From the NCBI GenBank assembly GCA_946902985.2, contig OX336392.1, forward strand, positions 18,264,716 to 18,328,715: a DNA stretch of 64,000 nt, in the 5' to 3' direction. Below are positions 54,933 through 64,000 of this stretch, in pieces. The position numbers and the translations under genes were made by a program. A model generated the notes under the pieces. The model ran no database searches. It was not told where the DNA came from and was given only the letters and a program-made list of their open reading frames with translations. How positions within the stretch are numbered: the first letter of the stretch is position 1; every line of letters begins with the position of its first letter. The DNA is from Meconema thalassinum (lineage: Eukaryota; Arthropoda; Insecta; Orthoptera; Tettigoniidae).

Positions 54933-55065
54933 TTTTACGTCTCACTTAATTTTCGTTAAGGTTTCCATTTCATTGTCATTTGCGCTATCACCCAGACCAT
55001 TAGGGGCCGATAACCTAGACGTTAGGCCCCTTAAAACGCCAATTATCATCATCATCATCATCAAA
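54933..55065 (+). repeat. Shared 3' stem-loop tail of array S, beside a splice acceptor
   Basis: CTCACTTAATTTTCGTTAAG, CCCAGACCATTAGGGGCCGA, TAGGCCCCTTAAAACGCC and an ATC microsatellite (55046-55063). The AGGGGCC/GGCCCCT stem is intact. Confidence 0.8.
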
Positions 55066-55071
55066 TAATGA

Positions 55072-55089
55072 ATCTTTATTTTGTTTCAG
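55072..55089 (+). promoter_or_regulatory. Probable 3' splice acceptor of the DUF229 gene
   Basis: TCTTTATTTTGTTTCAG ends at 55089, a T-rich tract followed by CAG, and the transcript exon would begin ATCGGGCAAGAGATC. The DUF229 start codon lies 147 bp downstream, so the intron would be in the 5' UTR. The donor is outside what I can identify. Confidence 0.6.
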
Positions 55090-55236
55090 ATCGGGCAAGA
55101 GATCGAAGAATGTTGGAGCCAGGAGACTTCCGCAGTGAATACTTCATGGACGTCATCCAAACACAACCCGTTCATCTTGTAATGACGTATATCTGTTAAT
55201 ACTCGTCCCTGACAATAAGGACGTGGACAACCAGCC

Positions 55237-57237
55237 ATGAAGGCAGCCTATCGCCATCTAAACATCAGGCGTTTAGTGCAACATTTCATTCACCCCATTA
55301 TTAGATATTCAAAACCATATCGCAAATTCATCATAAGAGTATGTATATATGCCTCAATGCTGGCCATGGTGCTATCGGGGCCATATGTTTTGTACAACCG
55401 TTACATTCAGTCTGTTGAAATGTACTTTTTTCAGATGCATATAAATAAAGAAGGTACAAACGTTCCTTCTGTCTGTATGATACCAGACTACAATCCATAC
55501 GATAACAATATTATGCAATACATACACCCATGGAGGCTAGTGCGGTGTGGTGATAATCAACCGTATTTAACGTACGTTGACTACGATGGCCACATTTATT
55601 TGAATTTGTCTGGTGTCGAAGAGAGTGGTCACAGTGAACTAGATTACGAGTGTATGTATTCTGAAATAGTGAGATGCAATGGTACAGACGACGAAGTTGA
55701 GTTGGCTGTAAAGAGGATATTTAAAAGAAAAGAGAAACTGTATCAACCTTTTGTCGTAGCTAGATGTGTACTAACTGCCACAAGCGAGTTAGTTTATGAA
55801 ACGGGACATGCATTTGTTGTAGAACCTTCTATTAATTTAGTCGCAAAAACTGCCAAAGTTCGTCCTGGACGTCCTAATGTCTTGATATTAGGGTTCGATT
55901 CTATGTCCCGTCTTAATTTTATCCGCCAGTTGCCTAAAACATACAAATTTCTTATGCATCAATTAGATTCAGTTGTTCTCTCAGGATTGACGAAAGTTGG
56001 AGACAATACTTACCCAAATATTCTTACCATGCTGACTGGCATTGCAGCTAGGAAAGTGTCCGGATTAGATGTACCCTATTGGGGTGATGCTAGGGCGTAC
56101 GGGTACTTCGATGATCTACCTTTTGTTTGGAAACATTTTGCTGATGATGGATACATAACTATGTATTCAGAAGATTTGCCAGAGTTTAATGCTTTCAATT
56201 ATATGGCAAAGGGATTTGTACATGAACCAACTGACTACTACATGCGTCCTTTTTGGCTTGGAATGGATGCTATTAGGAACTTTCGTTCGTCTGATAATCG
56301 GTGCTATGGAAATATTCCAAAATATAAGTATTTATTTAATTATACAGAAGAGTTTGTTAAAAAGATGAAGGACTTACCATATTTTGCATTTAGTTTTTTA
56401 ACATTGTTTAGCCATGATTATATAAACTCGGTCCAAGTGATAGATAGTGATTTAGAGAAGATGCTTCAAGGTATGTACAGTCGTGGTGACCTCAAGAACA
56501 CAATAGTCATAACGATGGGTGATCACGGCAATAGATTTGATAACATTCGGCAAACTGTTATCGGACGTGTAGAGGAGCGTATGCCATTCTTTTCTGTCTC
56601 GCTTCCCTCTGGTATACAAAAGCAATATCCACATTTGCACCGAAATTTAGAGAAAAACAACAGAGTGCTACTAAGTTGGTACGATGTGTATGAATTGCTA
56701 ATGGATGTGGCTAAGGACAACTTAAAGGAAGAATCGAGTGTAAAACGGTGGGGAGTGGTGGGATATTCACCATTCCGATTGGTGCCTCGAAACAGGACGT
56801 GTGTACAAGCAGGAATACCATATCAGTACTGTATCTGTGCCCGCGAGAAGTCGTTACAGCCTCAGGAACCTGCAGTGCTAGAAGTGGCGAGAGATTTAGT
56901 GACCCACGTCAACAGTTTACTCTCCACAGTTCAAAAAGGAAAATGTACTCCCCTAATTTTAACTGAAGTTAAAAGTGCCCAGTTAATTTTACCAAACATT
57001 GAAGTGTCCCGTCCTAACGGATTTGTAGTTACGTATAGAGTGACAGTGATGGTAGCACCCAGTGGTGGTATGTTGGAAGGTACTGTTGAGGTAAATGCTT
57101 GGAGCAGTGCGGGCAAGGTAGTTGGGGATGTTAATCGCATCAACAGGTATGGAAACCAGTCCCACTGTATTCAAGACAAGTTACTGAAACTCTATTGTTA
57201 CTGTGCAGATCTCCTAAGTGAAGGTCGTGGATTATGA
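55237..57237 (+). CDS. DUF229 family protein (alkaline phosphatase/sulfatase fold), single-exon CDS
   Basis: 666 residues, complete: an in-frame TAA lies seven codons upstream of the ATG, the context is CAGCCATGA, and the ORF ends TGA at 57235-57237. A short basic N-terminus is followed by a hydrophobic segment at about residues 31-52 (FIIRVCIYASMLAMVLSGPY), so a type II membrane protein or signal anchor with a luminal/extracellular domain. The catalytic domain starts RPNVLILGFDSMSRLNFIRQ (212-231), whose D and S/T region corresponds to the metal-binding and nucleophile segment of the fold. It continues TYPNILTMLTG (258-268), LTLFSHDYIN (388-397) and ITMGDHGNR (425-433, metal ligands D429/H430). 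Cysteines and several N-x-S/T sites fit a secreted domain. The substrate of DUF229 proteins is not established. Insect relatives usually have introns, so the uninterrupted CDS is unusual. It is the only clear host gene here. Confidence 0.92.
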   Translation: MKAAYRHLNIRRLVQHFIHPIIRYSKPYRKFIIRVCIYASMLAMVLSGPYVLYNRYIQSVEMYFFQMHINKEGTNVPSVCMIPDYNPYDNNIMQYIHPWRLVRCGDNQPYLTYVDYDGHIYLNLSGVEESGHSELDYECMYSEIVRCNGTDDEVELAVKRIFKRKEKLYQPFVVARCVLTATSELVYETGHAFVVEPSINLVAKTAKVRPGRPNVLILGFDSMSRLNFIRQLPKTYKFLMHQLDSVVLSGLTKVGDNTYPNILTMLTGIAARKVSGLDVPYWGDARAYGYFDDLPFVWKHFADDGYITMYSEDLPEFNAFNYMAKGFVHEPTDYYMRPFWLGMDAIRNFRSSDNRCYGNIPKYKYLFNYTEEFVKKMKDLPYFAFSFLTLFSHDYINSVQVIDSDLEKMLQGMYSRGDLKNTIVITMGDHGNRFDNIRQTVIGRVEERMPFFSVSLPSGIQKQYPHLHRNLEKNNRVLLSWYDVYELLMDVAKDNLKEESSVKRWGVVGYSPFRLVPRNRTCVQAGIPYQYCICAREKSLQPQEPAVLEVARDLVTHVNSLLSTVQKGKCTPLILTEVKSAQLILPNIEVSRPNGFVVTYRVTVMVAPSGGMLEGTVEVNAWSSAGKVVGDVNRINRYGNQSHCIQDKLLKLYCYCADLLSEGRGL

Positions 57238-58040
57238 GTACGGTACTGGTATTGCTTGATAAGTCATTCTGTTGGTTTTACCGTACAAGAACCTGTAAAT
57301 GAAATCTCATGTCTGTGATTGAACTAATTTTAAGATAACTGTAGCCTACATGTTAACACTGACGAGGAGAGAGTAAATACGCTAATGGTATTATCTGTTC
57401 CACCAAGAGTTAGTCGCTACGCATTCCGTGCTACTGTGGACGATCCCATGGACATAACAAGGGATGAAAGGGCCAAAAAATGTAACAATATTAATGTTAT
57501 GATGACACTTTTACAACAATTTTATATTTTTCCAAAGAAATTGACATATTTGTTAACAAAAACTTCTAACTTTTCAAAATTTGACATATTTTTAAAATTC
57601 AATTTTCAAGATTTGCTCTTACTGTTCTTTGCCATTTCCTTCATAATTATCTCCCAACTTTAAAGGATTTTTTAAACTATTCATTTTGATGAATGTGATA
57701 ATAAATTGTTGTTTTAAGGAGCCTAACATCTAAGTTATCGGTCCAGTTCTCTTTACGCAAAGCAGCCTACTTATTTAACTCCCAGCTACAAAATTAACCT
57801 CGTGCAGATAATTAGATCGTTAATTAGCTTTTCTATAAAACTTTTTAGTACGTAATTTTTTTAAGTTGCCCAAAATGAAAAACAAATAATAATCTTAAAT
57901 AACAGATAATATGTAGACTAAATATCTTGAGGTACAATTTGTAGTTGGAAGTTGAACGAGCACTTTAAATAAGGAAAGTTAAAATAAATCTATAAACATG
58001 GCAGAAGAGGGGAAACGGTGAAGAACAGCTCAGAGCAAGG
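57238..58040. other. Probable 3' UTR and unassigned downstream sequence
   Basis: AATAAA-like signals occur near 57700 and 57983. At 57700-57750 (TTGTTGTTTTAAGGAGCCTA) the shared tail appears in minus orientation, so a repeat lies in or beside the 3' UTR. ORF 57385-57663 has no recognisable motif. Confidence 0.4.
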
Positions 58041-59285
58041 GCAAAATTGGATCAAAATTAATATCGGGATTTTAAGGCTTTGTAGTATTTATTACAATTA
58101 ACGTACGATTATAAATAATTCATCAAATGAAAGAGCAACTCTAACAGATCGTCCTACAAGTGTTCGTAGCTGTGCGCTTGCGCATGCACTGGTTCCTCTT
58201 TCTTCCATTAGGAGCGCTAGTAGCAAAGATGGCGACTAGGGAGCAGACATTCTTTGTGTTTTAGAGTTTGCAAGGACTGAATCTGTAGTTACAGTGCAAC
58301 GTACGTTCCGGATGACAACTTGTTTCGCATGGCCTCCACGTTCACCCGATCTGACGCCATGCGACTTTTACCTTTGGGGGTTCGTAAAGGATCATGTGTA
58401 TGTGCCTCCGCTATCAGCTGGCCTAACTGACGTAAGAAACAGGACTGAAGCAGTTGTTGCAACGGGTAATGCAGAAACACTGAGCAAGGCTATCGACTCG
58501 ATGTGTGCCGTGTGACGAATGGTGCTCAGCCGCATAGCAATAGAGCCGGGCGCAGTGGCGATCCCTTCATGTAGGACGTCCTACAGTCAGCTCTCGGCTG
58601 TAACTGTTTTAAAGAATTAAATTAATTGTTTTGTAAAATAGTCTACCTTGAGCACCCTCTCGATAAGCTGGCTCACTGTCACTGTTAGTACTTGTAACTA
58701 GCTCTACATTTCACCCCTAGATAGGGTAGAAAGATGAGGAAGGAAGCCTTGCATCCTCAAAGCATGTGTTTATAGCTTTAGAAATGTATGAGTGCCCTTG
58801 AGGGGGAAGGGTCTGTTTAATGGCGCTCTGAGGATGTCTGAGATCCTCAAGTCTCGCTATTGGTTGAATTTAAACCAACACTACGGGCTTATTGGATACG
58901 ATTTCACGCGGTCAGAATGGTTAGTCTGTTTTCAGCGTGTGCACATCTTTGGAATGGTATTGGATTGTATTGTGCTGTGCAATGTGTTCGTAATAGCGCT
59001 GAGTGACTGAATAATTAATATTAGGATGGGTCTAATATCTCCATTCAGCTCAGCTATAATAATTATCATACGTTCATAAGTAGCATATCGTATTACGTCC
59101 TTCACATTTTAATAATCAGCAGTCGCCCGCCACTGGCCACGCGGGTAGTCTGTACACATGGGGCGCACACAACCCATTATGCGAGAGTTGTCGCACGGGT
59201 CTGCTAGTTATTTATAATTGTACGTTAACTGTAAGAAATACTACGAAGCCTTAAAACCCCGATATTCAGTTTGATACATCCTGTA
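58041..59285 (+). mobile_element. Deletion derivative of a Tc1/mariner-superfamily transposon
   Basis: TIRs of about 60 bp: the left contains TTAATATCGGGATTTTAAGG, GTAGTATTTATTACAATTAA and CGTACGATTATAAATAA, and the right (59207-59275) is its reverse complement with few changes. The outer right end reads GATACATCCTGTA. A coding remnant (next entry) lies at 58230-58515. The element is about 1.24 kb. Confidence 0.8.
58230..58515 (+). pseudogene. Transposase remnant: N-terminus fused to C-terminus by internal deletion
   Basis: MATREQTFFVF begins at 58230 and, after a one-base shift, VLEFARTESVVTVQRTFR continues; this is the usual start of these insect transposases (..LEFAKTESV..VQR.FR). It is joined directly to WPPRSPDLTPCDFYLWGFVK and DHVYVPPL, the region of the third catalytic residue and after. 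Roughly 250 residues, including the second HTH and the first two catalytic Asp, are missing. It has no transposase activity. Confidence 0.75.
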
Positions 59286-59678
59286 GTTAGGATTAGAGTT
59301 ATATAGATTTAGTAGTACGGTAACTTGCTCCGGAATGTTGAAAACCTTCCAACTTTTCAACATTTCATTTCCTCACAACCATGCGTCCTACTGTCGCATT
59401 TTCCTCAAAATGTTTGATTCCCGTTTCTTGCTATAATCATCGCCGTCTACAATTCTCAAGCCGTGTCATAAGGTTTGGCAACACCGTCCATCTGTCGTCT
59501 GGGAGGCCTAGCGCAAGCACATGGTAATATTGCTAACACTGCGTAAACACAGATTTTGGCGCCAAATGTTTCCGAAAATATAACAGAACATAACGTCCGG
59601 TAAATCTACACACAAATATCACAAATAAAGGATACATATTATCATGCTATGTACTGTCGATTCCCGACAAGGTAATAA
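59286..59678. other. Unassigned non-coding stretch
   Basis: No ORF or repeat recognised. Confidence 0.25.
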
Positions 59679-60281
59679 CAGTATAACCTGTCATATCCGG
59701 ACTAATGTGGCGACTGGCCGATCCGGATATGGAAAAATCCGGATATCACAAGGCTATTTTTACAAATAGCTAGGTGACCAGAAATAATTCAAATGTTTTT
59801 AACGGTTGCTTCACGCACTGTACATCGTAACATTTTTTTTCCTTTTTCAGGACATTTTAGCACAAAAAAAACAAGGTTAAAAGATAACAATAACGATAAC
59901 AACGGTAAACAATAACAGTAACAACAGAAACACACTCGCAAAACAAACTGTCGCTTCAAGACTCACGCACAGACTGAAGGGTAGAAAGAGAGGCAGCCTC
60001 GTGTTGACGTTGGTGACAGGCAGGCAGAAGCCGTGAATGGAATATCGCTTATTCACACAAAGGGATGAGTTTCCGGGAAGATGTCGTTGACCGAGTCAGG
60101 CCACAACCCCTCGCGGTCAAGCACGCACACAGCCTTCCAGCGCTGCAACTTTCACTCGTCCTCCCTGGCTAGCACACTAATGTATCCTCGCTCTCAACTA
60201 CGACTTAAAAATTCATTGGGAGATGTGTCCGGATATGGGAGGGTTCGGATATCACAGGTCCGGATGTGACAGGTTGTACTG
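59679..60281 (+). mobile_element. Pogo/Tigger-like MITE
   Basis: The 23-bp TIR CAGTATAACCTGTCATATCC(GGA) at 59679 matches the complement of ...TCCGGATGTGACAGGTTGTACTG at 60259-60281 with two changes. Flanks TAATAA on the left and right suggest a TA or TAA target duplication. Subterminal ATCCGGATAT motifs occur near both ends. TIRs with a CAGT..AACCT...ATCCGGA pattern are typical of pogo/Tigger elements. There is no transposase remnant. Confidence 0.7.
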
Positions 60282-60523
60282 TAATAAAATACTGTACTGT
60301 ACCTCAATGTCTCAAGTTTCCTTTTATTGCTACTAAGCTCACTGCTGTCATTGACGCGCTCAGAAAACATATTTACGACTGTTCTTACGAACTTAGAGAC
60401 TGCCTTTGATTAAAAATTCTTCACTTTTTGTCCACACATGCACTCATCATAGTCACAATAGGCTCCCAAGCTTAATGCTGACAGTCTAGCAATAATGCTC
60501 CACTGGTCGCTTCATTTAATAAC

Positions 60524-62088
60524 AAGATGTTCAGTAAAGAACATATAGCCTACTTTCTCCTAAATGCATGGGTATTGTTATAACTCTTTGTCCTTTTCAA
60601 GGAGTATAATTGAATGTTGGTTGTAGTAGCTTGTTGAAATACAACGTGCTATAGGGATATTAAACATGAATATGAGGTGCCCTTTGCTAGTGCTACCTCT
60701 GTAAAAAAAAAACCATTCAATTCGGTTTCACCGTGTGAGAATTGATATGGGGAATGGATTTACACACTTACATGGCCGGTATTTGCAAACTATTGGGCTG
60801 ATGACCTTGTAGAGTCATAAGATGCTTTCCACAAAAAGGCATGTTGTTGCAAAATCTGGTAGAGATCAAATTATTAGGATGGTCGTAATTTGATTTAAGC
60901 TTTTAACATTTGGGTGGCCGTCATTCCGTTTCCGTCAAGATGGCGGCGATATAAAACATGACACTGAGGTGCCCTTTGCTAGTGCTACCTCTGTACCAAA
61001 TTTCGTTCAATTCGGTTTCACCGTGTTTGAATTGATAGGGGGAATCGATTTGCACACATACTTGGCCACCATCTGCAAACTATTGGGCTGATGATCTTGC
61101 AGTTTGGTCAGAATATGCTCCCCACATAAAGATATGTTGTTGCAAAATTTGGTAGAGACTAGAATATTAGGTTGGTCGTAATTACATTTTAGCTTTTAAC
61201 ATTTGGGTGGCCGCGATTACTTTTCTGTTAAGATGGCGGTGATATAAAACATCACACTGAGGTGCCCTTTGCTAGTGCTACCTCTGTACCAAATTTCATT
61301 CCATTCGGTTTCACCGTGTTCGAATTGATAGGGGGAATCGATTTTCACACAAAGATGGCCGCCATCCGCAAAATATTAGGCTAATGACCTATTAGTTTGG
61401 TCAAAGGATGCTCCCTCCATAAAGATACGTTGTTGCAAAATTTGGTAGAGATCGGATGATTAGGCTAGGCGTAATTTGATTTAAGCTTTGAACATTTGTG
61501 TGGCCGCCATTACGTTTCCGTCAAGATGGCGGCGATATCAAACATGACACTGAGGTGTCCTTTGCTAGTGCTACCTCTGTACCAAATTTCATTCCATTCG
61601 GTTTCACCGTGTTAGAATTAATAGGGGGAATCGATTTTGACACAAAGATGGCCGCCATCCGCAAACTATTAGGCTAATGTCCTATTCGATTGGTCAAAGG
61701 ATGCTCCCTCCATACAGGTATGTTGTTGCAAAATTTGGTAGAGATCGGATGATTAGGCTAGGCGTAATTTGATTTAAGCTTTGAACATTTGTGTGGCCGC
61801 CATTACGTTTCCGTCAAGATGGCGGCGATATCAAACATGACACTGAGGTGTCCTTTGCTAGTGCTACTTTTGTACCAAATTTCGTTCAATTCGCGTTCAC
61901 CGTGTTCGAATTGATAGGGGGGGGGGGGGACAGACATTCAGAGTACACTCACACACACACACACACACACTCACACACACAACACACATACATCACACAC
62001 ATCACACACAGACACACACTTTTTTTTCGCCCTGTGTTGATCTCATAAGTCTACTTTCATTTTTTGCAAAAATCGAAAGTAGGCTAAA
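60524..62088 (-). repeat. Family B Helentron-like repeat (minus)
   Basis: The 3' end at left reads AAGATGTTCAGTAAAGAACAT then AGCCTACTTT. The units contain CCTTTGCTAGTGCTACCTCT, CAAGATGGCGGCGATATAAA and GCAAAATTTGGTAGAGATC. A G-run and CA microsatellite lie at 61917-62020, and the 5' hairpin is TCTACTTTCATTTTTTGC with GAAAGTAGGCT. Similar length and unit order to the copy at 7719. Confidence 0.8.
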
Positions 62089-62374
62089 ATTAGGCAGCTT
62101 TCTAATGAAATCTACCTACAAGCACTTGCCAACTGAGTACAGTTCATAACGTACTGGAATATAGAGTAGAGGCCACATGAAGATACAGTATTTACCAAAA
62201 CTAAATTACTAGGCACTGAAAGTCCACCTCGCTGTAGTGATCAAAACGTAGTGATATAACCAGTTATTTTAATAGTGCTGCCATAATTTGACTTACAGTC
62301 AGGCACACAACACTTCCTAGGCATCTGAAATAGTTATTATTTATTTATCGTATGGCTTTTACAAGTTCCGTTCA
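62089..62374. other. Unassigned non-coding stretch
   Basis: Nothing recognised. Confidence 0.2.
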
Positions 62375-62690
62375 ATTTCAAGTAGTTCCAACTTTCGCCA
62401 CCAGATATCAATAATACCTAGTGGTGTGCGTTGGAACTTGGATAGAGCGTTCCGACGAAGTCTAACCTAACAATTTAGCTTCACACAAGTTTAGTCTGTG
62501 GAAGGATCTTTTACATGCCATAAATCTGACATGGGACCGCCGGCTTTACTTTCCCCTCCGAAGGAAGGCATACTGAAGGATTTTTTACGCTCTCAAAAAA
62601 TCCGACGACTTCGGCCGGGTTTGAACCCGCCATCTTGGGCACAGCAGTTCAGCATGCTACCGACTACGCCACCGAAGCCGCTATCTCAAA
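62375..62690 (-). mobile_element. SINE-A (minus)
   Basis: The tRNA-like head at right reads on the minus strand GCGGCTTCGGTGGCGTAGTC with B-box GGGTTTGAACCC region. The body on the plus strand has TGCCATAAATCTGACATGGG, GCCGGCTTTACTTTCCCCTC and AGTTCCAACTTTCGCC. Confidence 0.8.
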
Positions 62691-63509
62691 TAGTTAATGA
62701 AATATTAGTGAAGAATTTGTTGGTTAAATTCATTAGCATTCACAACTTAATACGGGAAATACTCACATCTACAACATTCAGCAGGTCTGATTTACCACGA
62801 GGATTTTCCCTGGTGTTGAAACAGTTAGTACGAACTGCTTTTAGATGCTGTCAAGTCAAAATAAACGATATTTATGAATAAAACTTAGCATGTGGTCTTA
62901 CGTGTTTATAGAACTTACGCACTCTACTAAACGTTGCCAATTCTACAAACAGCACGGCTTGAGAATTATAGACAGCGATGCTATAATACATTTCTTAATA
63001 TTAAAATTCCCCTTTTCCCGCAACTTTTCAATGTGCAAAGCTGAAAGTTTTAGAAGTTATAAGTTACAAATCATCATATACTATCTTCTTGTCAGTGTAA
63101 ATTACATAATGTGATTTCCATAGGATTAAGATTGAATGCCATATGTTCATATGAAATAGTCTTATATAAGTTACTAATCAAATCAGCATTCTGTTGTTAG
63201 GCCTTGTACAAGAAAAGTATGTCCTTACCAGCATCATTGCTGCAATTGGCAACTCAAACTATCCCTTGGGGCGCTGCGTCGATCCAACATGGCCGGGCAC
63301 AAACCTAGAATAATTGCTGAGTTCTAGTTTAACGTTGTTGTTGTTTTTTTTTTTTTTTTTTTTTTTTTTGTAATCTCCAGCTTATCTTCACTTCCCACTC
63401 GTACCTTTGTCTAGCTCATGGGTAGGCCTATAGTAAGTGGATACGATGCTAGCCTTTGGTTTGAAAGGCCCTGGGTTGGATTACGTGTGATTTTTAACTC
63501 TTTGGTAAA
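62691..63509. other. Unassigned; T-run
   Basis: A T homopolymer of about 24 lies at 63345-63370. ORF 62890-63114 has no recognisable motif. Confidence 0.25.
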
Positions 63510-63680
63510 TTCTCTTGCTCAATGATGAGAAGTTTGAGATGTCTTCTTCATTGGTTTGATCTCCATCATGATGCACAGATTGCCTATGGGTGTCAAATTG
63601 GAAGGTCTGCACCAGGTAGGCTATCTCTGGAAGTCGTGTGCCATTATTATTGTTTGTTATATTATTATTATCATCATCTT
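63510..63680 (+). mobile_element. SINE-E-like repeat, 3' part, ATT tail
   Basis: TGCCTATGGGTGTCAAATTG, GGTCTGCACCAGGTAGGCTA and an ATT/ATC run (63645-63680), matching the 3' block at 46500-46610. The remainder to 64000 shows nothing recognisable. Confidence 0.5.
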
Positions 63681-64000
63681 TGTCCTTGTGTTAGAATTAA
63701 CAATTCAATGCTGATTAATTTAGTTATTGAGTCGTGCCTAAATTGTATTTAATTTAATTGCAAATTTCAATAGGTTCACATAATGTGATTTGAGACCTAC
63801 TGGTACTCATTCGATGTGTGCAAAGTTCAAGGTGGTGTAGCCTATGATGGATGCAAATTTATATTTTTCTGCCACTTTTCTACTGTGATTTGAACATAGT
63901 AAAATGTGAGGTTAAGTAGGCCTACTGGTAATTTATGCCTTCATCTTTTACCTGTGTCCATACTTAAGGTAAAAGTCAACATGATGGACCAACATTTTTT

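Noticed and set aside
57385..57663. 92-codon ORF downstream of DUF229
   Set aside because: AT-rich tail, no motif, and it lies in the likely 3' UTR.

Overview
This window looks like non-coding DNA from a large, repeat-rich insect genome. The evidence is one intact insect-type DUF229 gene, many tRNA-derived SINEs, DNA transposon families common in insects (mariner, Tc1, DD82E, HTH-bearing Tc1/mariner derivatives, PIF/Harbinger) and a Penelope-like retroelement. The repeat content suggests a hemimetabolous (possibly polyneopteran) insect, but that placement is only an inference. No prokaryotic, plastid, mitochondrial or viral genome organisation is visible.

The only convincing host gene is at 55237-57237 (+): a complete 666-residue DUF229 protein, i.e. 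a membrane-anchored member of the sulfatase/alkaline phosphatase fold, encoded by one uninterrupted ORF. It is preceded by an in-frame stop and a good splice acceptor at about 55089, so an upstream untranslated exon probably exists. Everything else that can be named is mobile or repetitive.

Layout: 1-10 kb holds Helentron-like repeats of three related families (called A, B and C here), a long-TIR HTH-bearing MITE and a SINE with perfect target duplications. 10-23 kb holds SINEs, a decayed transposase, a second Penelope relic, a LINE 3' end, a 585-bp long-TIR MITE, a 113-bp tandem repeat and PIF/Harbinger and Ty3/gypsy scraps. 23-29 kb holds a complete but dead mariner, a Tc1-derived MITE, and a 940-bp inverted-repeat element made of two mariner 3' ends, sitting in a 65-bp satellite. 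30-38 kb holds a family C repeat, four LINE fragments (one broken by a SINE) and several SINEs. 38-43 kb holds a 5'-truncated Penelope element with a candidate hammerhead ribozyme and a DD82E transposase pseudogene. 43-53 kb holds SINEs, further family A and C copies, a second mariner-derived foldback element, a 530-bp palindrome and several copies of a GC-rich repeat (called G). 52.6-55.1 kb is a tandem array (called S) carrying a structurally intact Tc1 transposon, ending 25 bp from the DUF229 acceptor. 58-64 kb holds two more MITEs, a family B element and SINEs.

The nesting is informative. The Tc1 and a long-TIR MITE sit in copies of array S, the foldback element sits in a satellite, one SINE interrupts a family A repeat and another interrupts a LINE reading frame. 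The most interesting content is the Helentron-like trio with a shared architecture, the mobile inverted dimer of mariner ends, the Penelope element with a minimal hammerhead motif, and the 3' stem-loop tail shared by otherwise unrelated repeats. No bacterial-style operon, CRISPR array or genuine tRNA/rRNA gene was found.
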